A stretch of 64,000 nucleotides of DNA, taken from contig JAQFVV010012513.1 of NCBI GenBank assembly GCA_028023455.1, positions 693,001 to 757,000 of the forward strand, read 5' to 3'. Shown here one piece after another: positions 37,390 through 50,109 of this stretch. How positions within the stretch are numbered: the first letter of the stretch is position 1; every line of letters starts with the position of its first letter. The notes beneath the pieces were generated by a model that saw nothing but the letters and a program-made list of their open reading frames with translations, searched no databases and was not told the DNA's origin. The DNA is from Epiperipatus broadwayi. Its lineage: Eukaryota > Onychophora > Udeonychophora > Euonychophora > Peripatidae. The position numbers and the translations under genes were made by a program.

Positions 37390-37460
<71 letters not shown>
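37390..37460. repeat. TCTA tetranucleotide array 1
   Basis: About 17 uninterrupted TCTA units, flanked by degenerate copies from about 37300 to 37545. The apparent YLSI protein frame is a repeat artefact. Confidence 0.95.
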
Positions 37461-37839
37461 ATATCCATGTGTTTATGTGTGTATGTATCTATCTACCTAT
37501 TTATATGTCCATACATCTATTTATCTATAAAAAAATCAAGTCATATATATATAGTCACGTGACTCAACTTAAAAAAAAAAAAACCCCAAGAAAACAACCC
37601 ATCCCTGTATTACAAATCTAACATAATGATTGTGCTAACAACTTTAAACAAGCATTTCTAATGCAGCATTTATCGGAAAAGCTTTTTTAGAGCTGCTGCG
37701 GCTTCTACTTCTTTTTCTTCTTCTCTTCTTATTATTATTATACATTTATCTAATTACCTATCCATCTATCTACGCATCTGTAATATCTATATACCTATGC
37801 ATCTATTTACCTTCTCATCATTCCATTCAAACTATCTAC

Positions 37840-38110
<271 letters not shown>

Positions 38111-38456
38111 ATCTATAGTCTGTTTCCCTGTCTGTCTACATATAATAATTATCTTTATATATGCAGTATTTATCTTTCTTATTTATATGTAAACTTATCT
38201 ATATAATGATATATTTTATTACTTACCAATCTAATTACATAACTATCAATGTACTCAACTATCTAGCTAAATATATTTATGTATAAATGCAAACACAGAT
38301 ATATAGATATTGTTTTAGAGGTTTATAATAATTTCAAATTTTATAGAAACTATTTTTTTTTTCAACTTTACTGCGGTCATCTGTATACAGAGGCAGAATA
38401 TTTTACAATTAAAGTTAATTGTTATATATATACACACACCTTTTTTTTTTTTTTAG

Positions 38457-38624
38457 GATATTGACTGATTTTAAAGACATCGTTTATAAAGTGGGTGTAA
38501 TGGAAGGGGGAGTAGAAGCCTGGGATTATTTGTGGGATGTAGCAAAAACAACGCTAGTTTCAAGTGAAATAGAAACAATATATTCGGCATTAGCGGTAGC
38601 TAAGGAGCCATGGTTGTTGTGGAG
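38457..38624 (+). CDS. M1-family aminopeptidase, C-terminal exon (ERAP1_C-like)
   Basis: A 168-nt exon follows a T14-tract and AG (38455-38456) and precedes GTAATA. Both borders are phase 2. It encodes 55 whole codons, including KVGVMEGGVEAWDYLW and SALAVAKEPWLLW. In M1 zinc aminopeptidases (ERAP, aminopeptidase N and A types) the C-terminal HEAT-like domain has the pattern Y..G...GG...WD..W........E......ALA..K.PWLL, which is matched closely. This domain caps the active site and shapes substrate choice. The zinc motif HEXXH lies upstream outside the window. The last codon is split (AG, then G in the next exon) and continues exactly at 62760. No preceding exon was found in 1-38456, so the upstream intron is long or its exons were missed. 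Confidence 0.88.
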
Positions 38625-39521
38625 GTAATATATATATATCTTATTTAATTATATTATCCAAATTCTGCTTTGATAAAATTAACTTTTGATGTATTAATCA
38701 CTTTGTTTTTATTACTTAGTGTGATTATACTTTATAATAATATTAATATTGATGTTTTCTTTTTATTAAAACCTTATTTAATTATTTGTTTGAAGTATAG
38801 ATCCGTATTTAATAAGTGCTGTTATTTACTCTAGCGCCATCTTATTGCAAATTTTAACAATTACTGATTAACCGACGGTAGATTCGAAAGTTTACTTATA
38901 TCAATAAAGACTGAAGATTCAAAGCTGGAAAAAATGCAATTAGTTATTCATTAAGCAATCATTTTAAATTCCATTTTATTATACAAATTAAATGCTTGAA
39001 ATTTAAAACATCCAAGGTTTTGAATTCAAGTCGCCACTATTTCTATATATACATAACCCACGATTACTCACTATATATTTTAATAATCTTAAGTCATTTT
39101 AAACTCCAGACATATTTTTAATGCAACATCTGTTAAAACAAATGCTGATTTCTAATCCGGATTAGATAGAGTCTAATCCAGCATCGTCTTTGATATATTA
39201 GCTTCAGTAATCAGTGAATATCAGTGCATATTTTAAATGTTTATCCACAGTTTGATTTCTAGATTTTGCTTCACTCGATAAAGACTTGGAATTCAAAGTT
39301 TGTAATATTTACATAAACTTCCTATAGATGGCACTAGAGTAATGACCGCTCTTGTTTTATCATATATTATGTAAACTATACATTCTTAATTAATGACATT
39401 AATTTTTATAAAATGCCGATTGGCATAAAATAAAATATTTGTATTATTCAAATTTTGCATCTTAGAGTTTAAAACAAATATAAAATATATCAAACAATTT
39501 TAAAATCCATTTTAATCCACA

Positions 39522-40093
39522 AATACTAATATAAGGCTAAAACCTTAGTACATGCGCCTTGAGTGCTTAATTTTAACAAGAGAGACCTCTACAAATAAAT
39601 CATAACGAGATTCGAAGTTATAAAGATAAGAGGGACCCTCTTATCTCTAACCTATTTTTCTTAATTATATAGGCAAATCTAAAGCATTTTGATTTGGGAG
39701 CATGAAGCTAATAAATTCTTCACTGATTAAGTCCACTATTTCTATTAAACATTAACATTCACAAAATCTTTCGATTTACAACGAGTCAATATCCAGATAT
39801 TAAATTTAGAAATATTTTGAATCAATTTAAAGTTGTAAATCGAAAGATTTTGCAAATGTTAATGTTTAATAGAAATAGTGGACTTAATCAGTGAAGAATT
39901 TATTAGCTTCATGTTCCCAAATCAAAATGCTTTAGATGTGCCTATATAATTAAAAAAAATAGGTTAGAGATAAGAAGATCCCTCTTATCTTTATAAAGTT
40001 GAATCTCATGTTATGATTTGTAGAAGTCTCTCTTGCTAAAATTAAGCACTCAAGGTGCATGTACTAAGGTTTTAGCCTTATATTATTAGTATT
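39522..40093. repeat. Large inverted repeat with 261-bp arms
   Basis: The left arm (39522-39782) and right arm (39832-40093) are near-complete reverse complements around a 49-bp centre. The arms include TTTCGATTTACAAC/GTTGTAAATCGAAA at the inner ends. No coding content. This is a fold-back element or a palindromic duplication, able to form a very long hairpin RNA when the intron is transcribed. Confidence 0.85.
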
Positions 40094-40154
40094 ATGTGCT
40101 GACATCGCGCTTAATAAGAATTAATATTTACAATTTTAATCCACAAAATACTTC

Positions 40155-40640
40155 ATTCAAAACTGGAAATATGTCTATGTGTTTAAAAATGAAGGTTTTT
40201 AATATGTTTTACCAGTTCTTATTTATGAATCTGAAACTTGGAAACTTAATAAAAGAGTAATACAAAGACTTCAGGCCACTCAACAAATTATGGAGAGATG
40301 CATATTATTATGAATAACAAGAAGAGATTGAAAACAAAATGCATGGGTGAGAAAACAAACAGGTGTTATTGACATCATTGAAAGAATTAAGACACTGTAA
40401 TTAGTCTGAACATATAGCTGGAAGAGATGATAATAGATGGATAATTGAAATCTTAAACTGGATTCCAAAAGATTGTAAAAGTAGAATTAGATTGTATGTG
40501 AGATGGATTGATAAAATATGGAAATGTGCTGGTGTGATATGGAGAAGAGAAGCTAGAGATCAGAAAAAATGGATTGAACTTGGGGAGATTTTAACCTGTA
40601 GTGGATAAATAATCATTAAAAATAATGATGATGATATCAA
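40155..40640 (+). mobile_element. RTE-type LINE 3' fragment
   Basis: Plus-strand sequence matches the CLK..VFN..LP.LTYGSETW region through the terminal RWIDKI block and a TGATGATGAT tail. Frames are broken. Confidence 0.8.
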
Positions 40641-42534
40641 ATATAAGCTCATCTAACACTAAATCTTTCAAAAGGGCTAAAGTAATCATAAAGTTTGAAT
40701 TCAACAGAAGAAGATACATATTTCCCCCCAAATTTTTATAATTGATTTTAGTATAGTATTACATAATGATTAAAAATTATTATATAAATTTAGTCATGGA
40801 ACAAATAAGTTTGAATACATTATAACAATTCTAAATCACATTCCAAAAAATCATTTTTTAACAAATTTTCAATTAGTACCCTTTTTCTCCTATCAATCCA
40901 AATTTACTGGCCAAATTAAATAAGGTTTCTTCAATTTTATATCCACATTTATATATGGTAAACAAATCAAGACATTGATATTTTTAAAGTGTAAAACTGT
41001 AAAATGTCAACTTAAAAATTGTAAAAAACAATGAAAATAAAAATTCTGATAATTATAACAAATTTGTAAATTAATATGTAACACTGAGGTTATAAATTTA
41101 CTTATAGATAACTAAACCCAATTAAATGATTGCCACAATTCATGAATCAGATTTCCCAAGAATCATTTCATAATGAGAAACTGGACTTTATTTATAAGTT
41201 TATTAGAAACTTTATTCTTTGGGAATCTGATTTCTGATTGGTTGTCATAAAACAGCTTTATTATAAATAGGTTTGATTCACAATGATACACTTTTTAATA
41301 ACAATAATTTATTTACAGATTATGAAAATTATTACAATAATGTATGAACTATATTTTTTCTTGAATTTTTAATTTGATAAAGAGTGGAAATTAAAAGATT
41401 ATATCCATGTAAATAGAGATAACTTTATGTTTTGATTATGCTGGAAAACTATCAATTATTACTATTTGACAATATTATTGAAGCTAGATAATTTTTTTTT
41501 GTTACTTTATAACAGTTCTTTTGTTGGGGTTTATAGAAGTAAAACAAAGGCCTCTTTCACTTCAAGCCCAAGCTATTATAAGGTTTTAAACCCAGAGCTA
41601 TTTTCTAGGTTTGACAATGTAAAAGAATATATATATATATATATATATTGTTTGCAATAATAAAAATCATCATCAGACTTAGTCAATTTATAAATAAGTT
41701 TATACTCTCAGCATTACATATTTAATAGTAATATTGAAGTTAATAGAATATTTAAACCCATTGTTTGAAATATAGTATTTGAATGGAGTTCTGTCAACTG
41801 AATGATCCTTGATATTTATTTGGGGCTCTAAAGGAACCAAGCTGGGCAACTTCTTATTGTCTATCCTACATTCTTTCTCATTGCAGCTGTTATTATTATG
41901 TGCTTATTCATGCAGTAAAGGAACACGGATGGGCTGTTTGTGATATGTGTCAGCCAGCATGGGAAATTTATTGGGTTTTTATTCCCAAGTTTACATTCAA
42001 AAACAATATGGTCTCTCACTTGCAAGACAGGTCTTAACTAAAATATTTATTGAATTTTCTTAAAAAACAGAATAAATGTGATTGTAAATGAATTTGTTTT
42101 TTAAACATATGATGGATAAAACTATATTATGGCTCTTATTTTAGAAATTGTAAAGTTTCCTGCTAAGTCAATGATAGGTAGGTAAAGATGATGGGTGTTA
42201 AGAATTTCCTGATTGCGTCTCAGTTTGGTATTTTTATGATGTTTTTTTAATTTTAAATACTTACAATTGCATGTCACTTTCATGTGCATAAAGTATATAA
42301 ATTAGAATAACTGTCTAATATTAAATGGGACTGTGTGGAAATTTGTAAAGTTAGAAGACAAAGAGATTATTGATTTTAAAAGTGGATATGTATTTAACTA
42401 TGAATATATAAATATTGTAAGTACAGACAGAGTGGAATTTTTGATTGGGAAAATATTGATAAACAACATTATGGATAATGATGAAATATAGGTAAAGAGG
42501 CAAGATAAGTTGCTTAAGTTAATGGAACATACAA
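40641..42534. other. No gene seen
   Basis: AT-rich intronic DNA; a TA run at about 41628-41650. Confidence 0.4.
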
Positions 42535-42940
42535 AATAGTACCAACTATCTCAATGGAGTAGTACCATCCAGTGCAATCCATATAATCAATAGATGTCTG
42601 AAGGTAGGTGCATCAAAATCCATATCTAGAACCTACTCATCTAATATCCCCAAAATAAATTCTATCATGATTTTCATCAATGAGGAATTGGATCTAAGAA
42701 TAATGCATTTACATGGATTGAATGCAATCCTTCAGCAGCCCACATTTTACTTTTTGGTTAACTCTAAAGCAGTGCTCAAGCTAGAAACTACTTTAGGAAT
42801 GTTGGATGAGTAGGCACTGTATGGGGACTATCATGCATAAACCTTTTAAAATTTATTGATTATTATGGCTTCTAAACTACTCAGGAAGGATTTCTACTGT
42901 TTTAACAGATTGTGTAAGCATACAAAATGGTAATCGTAAA
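42535..42940. repeat. Family A fold-back repeat, copy 5
   Basis: Forward arm signature AGTAGTACCATCCAGTGCAA near 42559 and an inverted arm ending near TAAGCATACAAAATGGTAAT. Hammerhead boxes are decayed in both orientations. Confidence 0.65.
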
Positions 42941-42944
42941 CAAG

Positions 42945-43420
42945 CAAATTGCATATAATTAAAATTTATGCACCAACAAGTTTTAAATGTAATGAAGGAG
43001 AAGGTTTTATATGGATGTACAACTGACCAATATTTTAAAATTATTATAGAAGACTTTAATGCTAAAACTGGTAACCAATTCAAAGACGAACATGCTGTCG
43101 GTAAATTTGGATATGTAATATAAATGAGAGAGAATACTGTCTTATTGAATTTTCAGAAAAAAAATCATCTTATGAATTCTTTGAGCAAGGTGATAAATGA
43201 AAATTGGACATGGAGATGTCCAAAGGAAGGCACAACATAGTTAGTTTGCATTTTGCCTAAGAGAAAATATGTATTTCAAGATTAGAAGGTTCTTAGTAGA
43301 TTAACACTAGTAGTGATCATCAGACAGTAAGATATAAAATATTATTAATGGAAAAACTAGAGAAACTAAAACTATTAAGAATGATTCCTAATCTTCAGAA
43401 AGTCTCGTAAGTTTAAATTA
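42945..43420 (+). mobile_element. RTE endonuclease-domain fragment
   Basis: Shifted plus-strand frames read IKIYAPTSF, then EDFNAKTGNQ (the GDFNA-type catalytic motif of AP-like endonucleases), WTW..P.EGT and a terminal SDHQTVRYK (the SDH catalytic histidine motif). Order and spacing match the N-terminal EEP endonuclease of RTE-type LINEs. It may belong with the inverted fragment at 43722-44790. Confidence 0.7.
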
Positions 43421-43721
43421 GAAGTTACAAATCATTTTAAAATGTTAACTGATTTTGAAGATGCATGTCATTCACAGAATTTATTTACTGTTATAGTTAA
43501 ATATATTATAGGCAGTTGAAATATGTGGATTTCTCAATATCTGTTCTTAGCTGTCATTTTTGTTGTGTGGCAATGTATAGAAAAACATTGAAATTATGGC
43601 AGAAGCTGTCTATGAATATTTAATATAGCTTCCAATAATTTCATATAGGTTTAGCTCTGCTATTAATTATATATATTGTAATGGTTTAGAATATAGTCAT
43701 AATGTCCATATATCATTACCA

Positions 43722-44790
43722 TCTTCATTTTTAAAAATTATCAATTTGCTGCAGGGTGGGACCTTTTCAAGTTCAATCCATCTTCTCTGATCTCTAGTTT
43801 CACTTCTCTTCTCCTCATCATACTAGTGCAATTCCTTATATCATTTATCCATCTCACATTTTGTCTTATTCTAGTTATTTTACAAACTCTTGGAATCCAG
43901 TTTAAAATTTTAACTATCCATCTATCATCATTTCTTCTAGAAATATATTCAATCCAACTCCACTTCAGTCTCTTAATTCTATAATGATATCAATAACACT
44001 GGTTTCTTCTCTCACTCATGTATTTTACTTGCAATCTTTTTTGTTACTCCTAGCATGTATCTCTCTATACTTCATTGAATAGTCTAAAGTTTCTTTTCTC
44101 TTTTGTTGAGCATCTAAGTCTCAGATCCATAAGTAAGAAGTGATAAACCATATTTATTAAAACCCTTTTTTTTTTTCAAACACAAAGTTATATTTTTTTA
44201 TATTAAGTTATTTCTATAGAAACCACTCTAACTAAGTTTAATTCTATGATTAATTTCTGCTATTATGTTCTCATTCATAGTATAAATCTGACCAAAATAT
44301 TTGTGGTTGTTAACTTCTTCTAACTCATCATTATCAAATTTTTTTTTTTTTTAAATATCCATTGACCATTATTTTAGTTTTTTTTTTAAACATCTACCTC
44401 TATGCCTACTTCTGTACTTTCATATGATAACACTTGCAACATTCCATGAATCTCTAAAGCATTTTTGGAAACAATTAGACTATTTGTCAAATCCAGATGT
44501 CTTAAATATTTACTCTCTTAGCTTCCCATTTCAATCCACAAAATACTTATTGAAAAACTGCTGTAAGAAGAAGTCACTCTGCCATATAGCCTTCTTATTG
44601 TTAATCTTCCTGATATTGTTATATAACCTAACTATTGCAGTCACATTTTATAAATATTCTTACACAATATGACAATATCCAGGATTTATACCTTGATGAT
44701 CTAATGCTTTGATCACTGAAGAAATGGTTATAGAATCAAATGTCTTTCCAAAACTAATGACAACTTATATTTATTGTCTCTTTCTGTAGT
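43722..44790 (-). mobile_element. RTE reverse-transcriptase to 3'-end fragment
   Basis: Reverse complement of the RTE 3' region (CTGCAGGGTGGGACC near 43750), running back past the LGW...YLG equivalents into upstream RT sequence: SFGKTFDSITISSVIKAL near 44750, the K-FD catalytic motif A region. It has many stops and small deletions. Confidence 0.75.
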
Positions 44791-44796
44791 TCTTTT

Positions 44797-44799
<3 letters not shown>

Positions 44800-44836
<37 letters not shown>
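44800..44836. repeat. TA array
   Basis: About 18 TA repeats followed by a GGGGGG run. Confidence 0.9.
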
Positions 44837-44838
<2 letters not shown>

Positions 44839-45768
44839 GGGGGTGTTTGTACATTTAAATAGAAGTAACCAATTTCTCTTGAGCACTAATAAATAATATA
44901 TATATATGTGTGTGTGTTAATAAATAATAAAGAATAGGATGGCCACCTATTCTTTAAGTTGTGATGTATTTCAATGAACATTTACTGATTTTGTTGGAAA
45001 TTAAATATGATAATTATATATTAGCCAGATTTTAAATGTTATTTAAATCATTTTCTGAAGTTACATTTATATATTAAACCACTTGTGTTTCCAATATTTA
45101 TATTTTTGAAGTAAAATATCTGCTTGCTTTTTAACCAACTAGTCTTTTCACCTTTTTTTTCCAACTTTACCAAGTCGAACAATGACCCATGTAATACTAG
45201 ACAATTATATAATAAATGCAGTCTTTCTTCACTTGAAAGTGTTATGCAGTTGGATATGCTTATGTATGAATTGTAAAAATTGCTAAATATGCAAGTTACA
45301 TGAAGAAATTAAAGACAAAAAGTGTATAAACAGAATTATTTTATTGCTGCTCTTAAGAACAAAAATAATAATAAAAAAGAATTACCATGTTTCTTTGAAA
45401 ATAAGACATAATCTTAAAATAGGCCCTAGGATGTTGCTTTAGGATGTTTGTAATATAAGCCATACTCCAAAAATAAGCCTAAGTTAGAAAGAGAAAGAAA
45501 CTACTATACAAACAAGATTTCTCTGTCTTGCAAATGCTTTTTAATAAAATGGCAGCAGCACTGCTCCAGAAATTTAAAGAATGTCTAAGATCATTTGATC
45601 ATTAGCCTGTTAAATAACCAATCAGAATGCAGACCCAATGCATGTTTGAACCTCTAGTAATAGTAAATATTTACTATATTGTCAAATGCCCTAGATTTTT
45701 TTTTTTCATTTAAAATGAAAATTAACCAGAAAGAATTACATTTTGGAATGACTAACTTTATTATATAT
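44837..45768. other. No gene seen
   Basis: AT-rich. Related short phrases (AAATAAGCC and similar) recur near 45470 and 46140. Confidence 0.35.
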
Positions 45769-45769
45769 A

Positions 45770-45906
45770 TATAAATTATAACTTTTTGGGCTGTACCATG
45801 TATTATTTTTCATTAAACACCGATATTTCGATGGACTAGCATCCGCCATTATCAAGGTTAACTTTTGAAATAATACATAGTACAGCCCAAAAAGTTATAA
45901 TTTATA
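45770..45906 (-). repeat. Fold-back element with hammerhead-like core
   Basis: Arms of about 38 bp (45770-45807 and 45868-45906) enclose a minus-strand core: ACC, TTGATAA (45849-45855), stem II TGG/CCA, GAAA (45826-45829), TATC, then GGT pairing with ACC. The layout is that of a type I hammerhead with a long stem I and minimal stem III, as described for Penelope-like elements. Two changes in the CTGANGA box should inactivate it. Confidence 0.5.
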
Positions 45907-46905
45907 TACATCATACAACCGTGAAAACATTAAATTTAATATATATATATATATTGTGTTATAACAGATTAGCTTACAATTATACATACATGTGAAATAA
46001 AGAAACAATTTCAGAATTTTATTTGTTCTAAATTTTGTCACATATCTCATAATTCTTCAGTTACCATTTTGAATAAATGTAGATTCTTATAAATACATGA
46101 ATGTAGACTTGTGCATTTTAAAAATAAGACATCCCCTGAAAATAAGCCCTAAAATGTATTTGGAGCAAAAATTAATATAAAACAGTATCTTATTTTCAGG
46201 AAAAGATGATGCATTTGTTTTAACGTGCAAACAATCCAGTTAGATAATTAAAGATAAAAAAGGAAAGAATTATGTTTTAGTTCACAGATTTCAAAAAAAG
46301 AAAATAATTAAGACTTATTATATATATATATTGTTTAAAAAATATATTTTTTTTAAAAAAAGAAGAGAAAGGAAAAGAAGAGAAAATATTTTTTAACAGT
46401 TAAAATGATACTTGCTTGTATTTTTTTCAATGTTATGACTAAAATAAATTAAGAAATGTCATAATTTTTAAAAATGTATATAAAATTGTTATCGAATAAA
46501 ACCCAATTGGATGAAATAATTTTCAGATATGGTATTAAGCAAATTCAGATAGTTTATGCACTTTAATTAATTGAAAGAACATTACAAGCTATATAGGATA
46601 AAACAGTGAAAAACCCAAGTTAAATAATGCTCATTTTATGTATAAAAGATTATTAAAATTATTATTACTGCTTTCTGTCATGATCAATTTTCTTCACTCA
46701 AACTTGTAGTCTGTCCATTAAATTTCAAGTTATTAATTCAAGAGTTCATATGTGATGAATGAAACCCATGATACATTGCTGAATTCTCAGTTTATGTGTC
46801 CATTAGTCTAGAGAGAATATAGTTTCTAATGAATTATCCAAAGAACAAGTATCAAAAGTCTGAAATGAGACTGAACATAATCTGCCATTTTCTGAGTTGT
46901 GTTCA

Positions 46906-46937
<32 letters not shown>

Positions 46938-47026
46938 GTCCACAGATGGCGTTCTACCAAAAACACTGATCAAGCGTATGTTTCGTTTACATAAACGTCA
47001 GAGTAGTTAGTATTTACTATCTCTAA

Positions 47027-47095
47027 CTATAATTCCACTTTCAGATCATGATTTCAAGCTATTTGCTATCATCAGTGAAAGACAGGAATAAAGAA
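47027..47095 (-). ncRNA. Type I hammerhead ribozyme, family B unit 1
   Basis: On the minus strand stem I CTTTCA/TGAAAG is perfect (47076-47081 with 47038-47043) and continues beyond a small internal loop as ATTCC/GGAAT. The core is CTGATGA (47075-47069) and GAAA (47055-47052). Stem II is AGC/GCT with loop AAATA and a T-T closing mismatch. Stem III is TC/GA, and the predicted cleavage is after ATC (47044). Every invariant core base is present. The one weak point is the T-T pair next to the core. Confidence 0.85.
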
Positions 47096-47435
47096 ACTAG
47101 ATCTAAATACAAACTCTGAGCGTTTATGAAACAATTTCTATTCAGCTTGCAAGCGTGAATTTTTTAGACACGTACTGTCTTCAAACTCAGCATAGCAAAC
47201 CAGATAGCTATATGGGTCTGATCTCAGTTCAGCATCACCACATAGTAGAAGCCTCTGCAATCTATATCATTGCAAGAAAGACCTCAAAGGTACATTTATG
47301 ATAAACAAAAATGCAAGTTAAAAAACTTGCTAACGCTTGTATTTATGTCCACAGATGGCGTTCTACCAAAAACACCTATCAAGCGTATGTTTCGTTTACA
47401 TAAACGTCAGAGTAGTTAGTATTTACTATCTCTAA

Positions 47436-47504
47436 CTATAATTCCACTTTCAGATCATGATTTCAAGCTATTTGCTATCATCAGTGAAAGACAGGAATAA
47501 AGAA
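47436..47504 (-). ncRNA. Type I hammerhead ribozyme, family B unit 2
   Basis: Identical to the unit 1 ribozyme 409 bp away (CTGATGA at 47484-47478). A transcript of both units would hold two ribozymes able to excise a 409-nt monomer. Confidence 0.85.
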
Positions 47505-48325
47505 ACTAGATCTAAATACAAACTCTGAGCGTTTATGAAACAATTTCTATTCAGCTTGCAAGCGTGAATTTTTTAGACATGTAATGTCTTCAAACTCAGC
47601 ATAGCAAACCAGATAGCTATATGGGTCTGATCTCAGTTCAGCATCACCACATAGTAGAAGCCTCTGCAATCTATATCATTGCAAGAAAGACCTCAAAGGT
47701 ACATTTATGATAAACAAAAATGCAAGTTAAAAAACTTGCTAACGCTTGTATTTATGTCCACAGATGGAATTATAGTTAGAGATAGTAAATACTAACTACT
47801 CTAATGTTTATGTAAACGAAACATACGCTTGATCGGTGTTTTTGGTAGAACGCCATCTGTGGACATAAATACAAGCGTTAGCAAGTTTTTTAACTTGCAT
47901 TTTTGTTTATCATATATATATATATTGTGTCTGTACAAAATATATATCAAATGGAAGCCTTCTCTCATAAAGTATGTGCACCTGTAAATAGGAAATGCAT
48001 GTGGACTGTGTTTACTTTTATAGTGTAAAGGCAGCTGAAAAAGCTTAAAACTAATTTTTCTTAAGAAAAATAGAGAAAATTACTGGAATACATTTTTTAA
48101 TACGAAAATGAAAAAAATTATAAAGGATGGGGAAAACATTAAGATTAACAAAGAAGACATTCAACCAAAGACTGTTAATCAAAAAAAATTTGAGATGTTT
48201 GTTAGAAGTGATCACGTAGCATGTAATAAAAATTATCATTACATGCCTGTGTGAGTTTTTGTTAAGCTAAAACTCCCAGATGTAATAATATTTTATTTTA
48301 TTTGTAATAAATTAACTAGAATCAG

Positions 48326-49115
48326 TGTTAAATCACTAAACATCACATGATCACCATTTCTTATGCTTGCACATAACTGTTATTAACACAAGCAAAACTG
48401 TAGTGTCACTCAGTGCCAGCCAGAGTAATCAATAGATGCCAGAAGGCGTGGGCATAAAATCCTCATCTAGTGCCTACTCATCGAATGTCCCCAGACTAGT
48501 TTCTGGTTTGTGAACTTCATCAATGAGGAGCCTTGGACCTGAGAGCACTGCACCTAGATCTTAGGATCTAACACAATTCTCCAGCAGTCACTTTTTATCT
48601 CTACTTAACTACAAAACTACGAGAATAAAATTGAAAACAGTTATGTGCAAGCATAAAAATGGTGATTATGTGATGTTTAGTGGTTTAACACCAATCCTGC
48701 CTAGTAAGATAGTGGTGGCTATGGTTGATAAAGAGCCAAAGATACCAAAATGTATGGGTACTTATCTGAGTTCAGACCCATATGACTATATAAGTTATTG
48801 AGCTTAGATTGAAAATAATATTGTGTTTACAAATTTTATTCTCATAGTTTTGTAGTTAAGTACAGATAAAAGGTGGCTGCTGGAGGGTTGCATTAGATCC
48901 TAAGATGTAGGTGTAGTGCTCTCAGATCCAAGACTTCTCACTGACGAAGGCCACAAGCCAGAAACTAGTCTGGTGATATTGGATGAGTAGGCACTTGATG
49001 GGGATTTTATTCACAAGCCTTCTGGCATCCATTGATTACTCTGGCTGGCACTGAGTGACACTACTATATGGAGAGTTTTGCCTGTGTTAGAATCAGTGTT
49101 ATATGTTTGTACTGT
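48326..49115. repeat. Family A retrozyme-like composite, copy 6
   Basis: Terminal motifs AAATCACTAAACATCACATG (near 48331) and their inverse (to about 48690) bound the left unit. The right unit (about 48830-49110) is the inverted arm. The minus-strand hammerhead at 48487-48529 has TTGATGA in place of CTGATGA; the plus-strand one at 48933 keeps the full core. Confidence 0.75.
48933..48981 (+). ncRNA. Hammerhead ribozyme, family A
   Basis: CTGACGA (48941-48947), stem II GGC/GCC with CACAA loop and an A-A closing pair, GAAA (48961-48964), palindromic stem III CTAG, cleavage after GTC (48970). Stem I pairs CTCA with TGG for three positions only, one a G-T. All invariant core bases are present, but stem I is weakened compared with the family consensus. 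Confidence 0.65.
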
Positions 49116-49504
49116 GGTTAAATAAAAAGTAAGTTCATTATTGTGTAATATACTTTTTTTGTTATTTGTTAATCTGGCCTCTGTTCTCTTTCTTTTAATT
49201 TTCCATCATTTACATTTAATGAACTTTCCCCCATAAGGTGGATGAATTGTCTGTAAAATATTTATTTTAAAATGGTTAAAATTATGATAGTCAAAGAGAC
49301 AATATTCCTTTTACTGAACTGAGGTATTCATGGTATGGTTTTAGTAATGCTGAAGCATGTTTAAACTCTTCCCATTAATATTTATGGTGTTTGTTACATT
49401 TTTAAATCTAGTATAAAATCAATATTCATTGGATGATTTCTTTTAGATAATTAAAAATGGATAAATAATACAAAAACTCTGTCAGATAATGAAAATTATT
49501 CTTC

Positions 49505-49848
49505 ATGGATAAAGTGTGGTAAACAGAGTATCTAAATTCAAAAAACATTAACCACAAAACCTATTTGCCAAGTGCTTTCGATACAATGCATCAGAATCAT
49601 GGTGACATATTGGAACTGAACAGTTTAATATTCGAATGCATGCTCAGTGGAACACTAGTGTTATTGCTGATTGCAAAGCTAAAAACATTATCAATCAGTG
49701 TAACACCATGCATGGAACATGAACTGTTCAGTTCCTTTATGTCATCATGATTCTGGTACATGGTACCAAAAGTGCTTGCAGATAGTTTTTGTGATTGTTT
49801 TTTTTTATTTTTAGCTACTCTGTTTGTCACACTTTATAGGTAAAGCAC
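49505..49848. repeat. Inverted repeat with about 120-bp arms
   Basis: The left arm (AAAGTGTGGTAAACAGAGTA at about 49511) and the right arm (TACTCTGTTTGTCACACTTT ending about 49836) are diverged reverse complements around about 100 bp. Overlapping frames on both strands (49565-49750, 49597-49830) are by-products of the palindrome. Confidence 0.75.
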
Positions 49849-50109
49849 ACTTTTAATTAAGAATGGGTTTAAAGACCTTGAAATATGGCTGTGGTTTATT
49901 AGATTTATATAATTAGTGCCAGTCTGACCATTAGTACAATTTAAAAAAATATTTAAAAGTTAAAATAAATTATATTTCTCCTTTTTTCTATGTAACGCAT
50001 TACATATTTCATTTCCAAAGTGTGGGATAGAGAATAAGTTTTCTCCCCCATTCTCTTCTGAGATCCTCTTCATTTCATGAGAACATTGCAAGATTTTCAT
50101 GGGTTGCAT

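Larger units (their letters stand above)
46938..47915 (-). mobile_element. Family B retrozyme-like array: two 409-bp units plus inverted end
   Basis: Unit starts (GTCCACAGATGG) lie at 46938, 47347 and 47756, exactly 409 bp apart. The third unit stops after 12 bp and is followed by an inverted copy of the unit start to 47915. The two full units are nearly identical (few differences), implying recent amplification. TA runs flank both sides. Each unit encodes a minus-strand type I hammerhead. No protein frame is present. Tandem units of this size with a hammerhead match metazoan retrozymes. Confidence 0.85.

Noticed and set aside
49565-49830. Overlapping frames on both strands
   Set aside because: They arise from the two arms of an inverted repeat and encode nothing recognisable.
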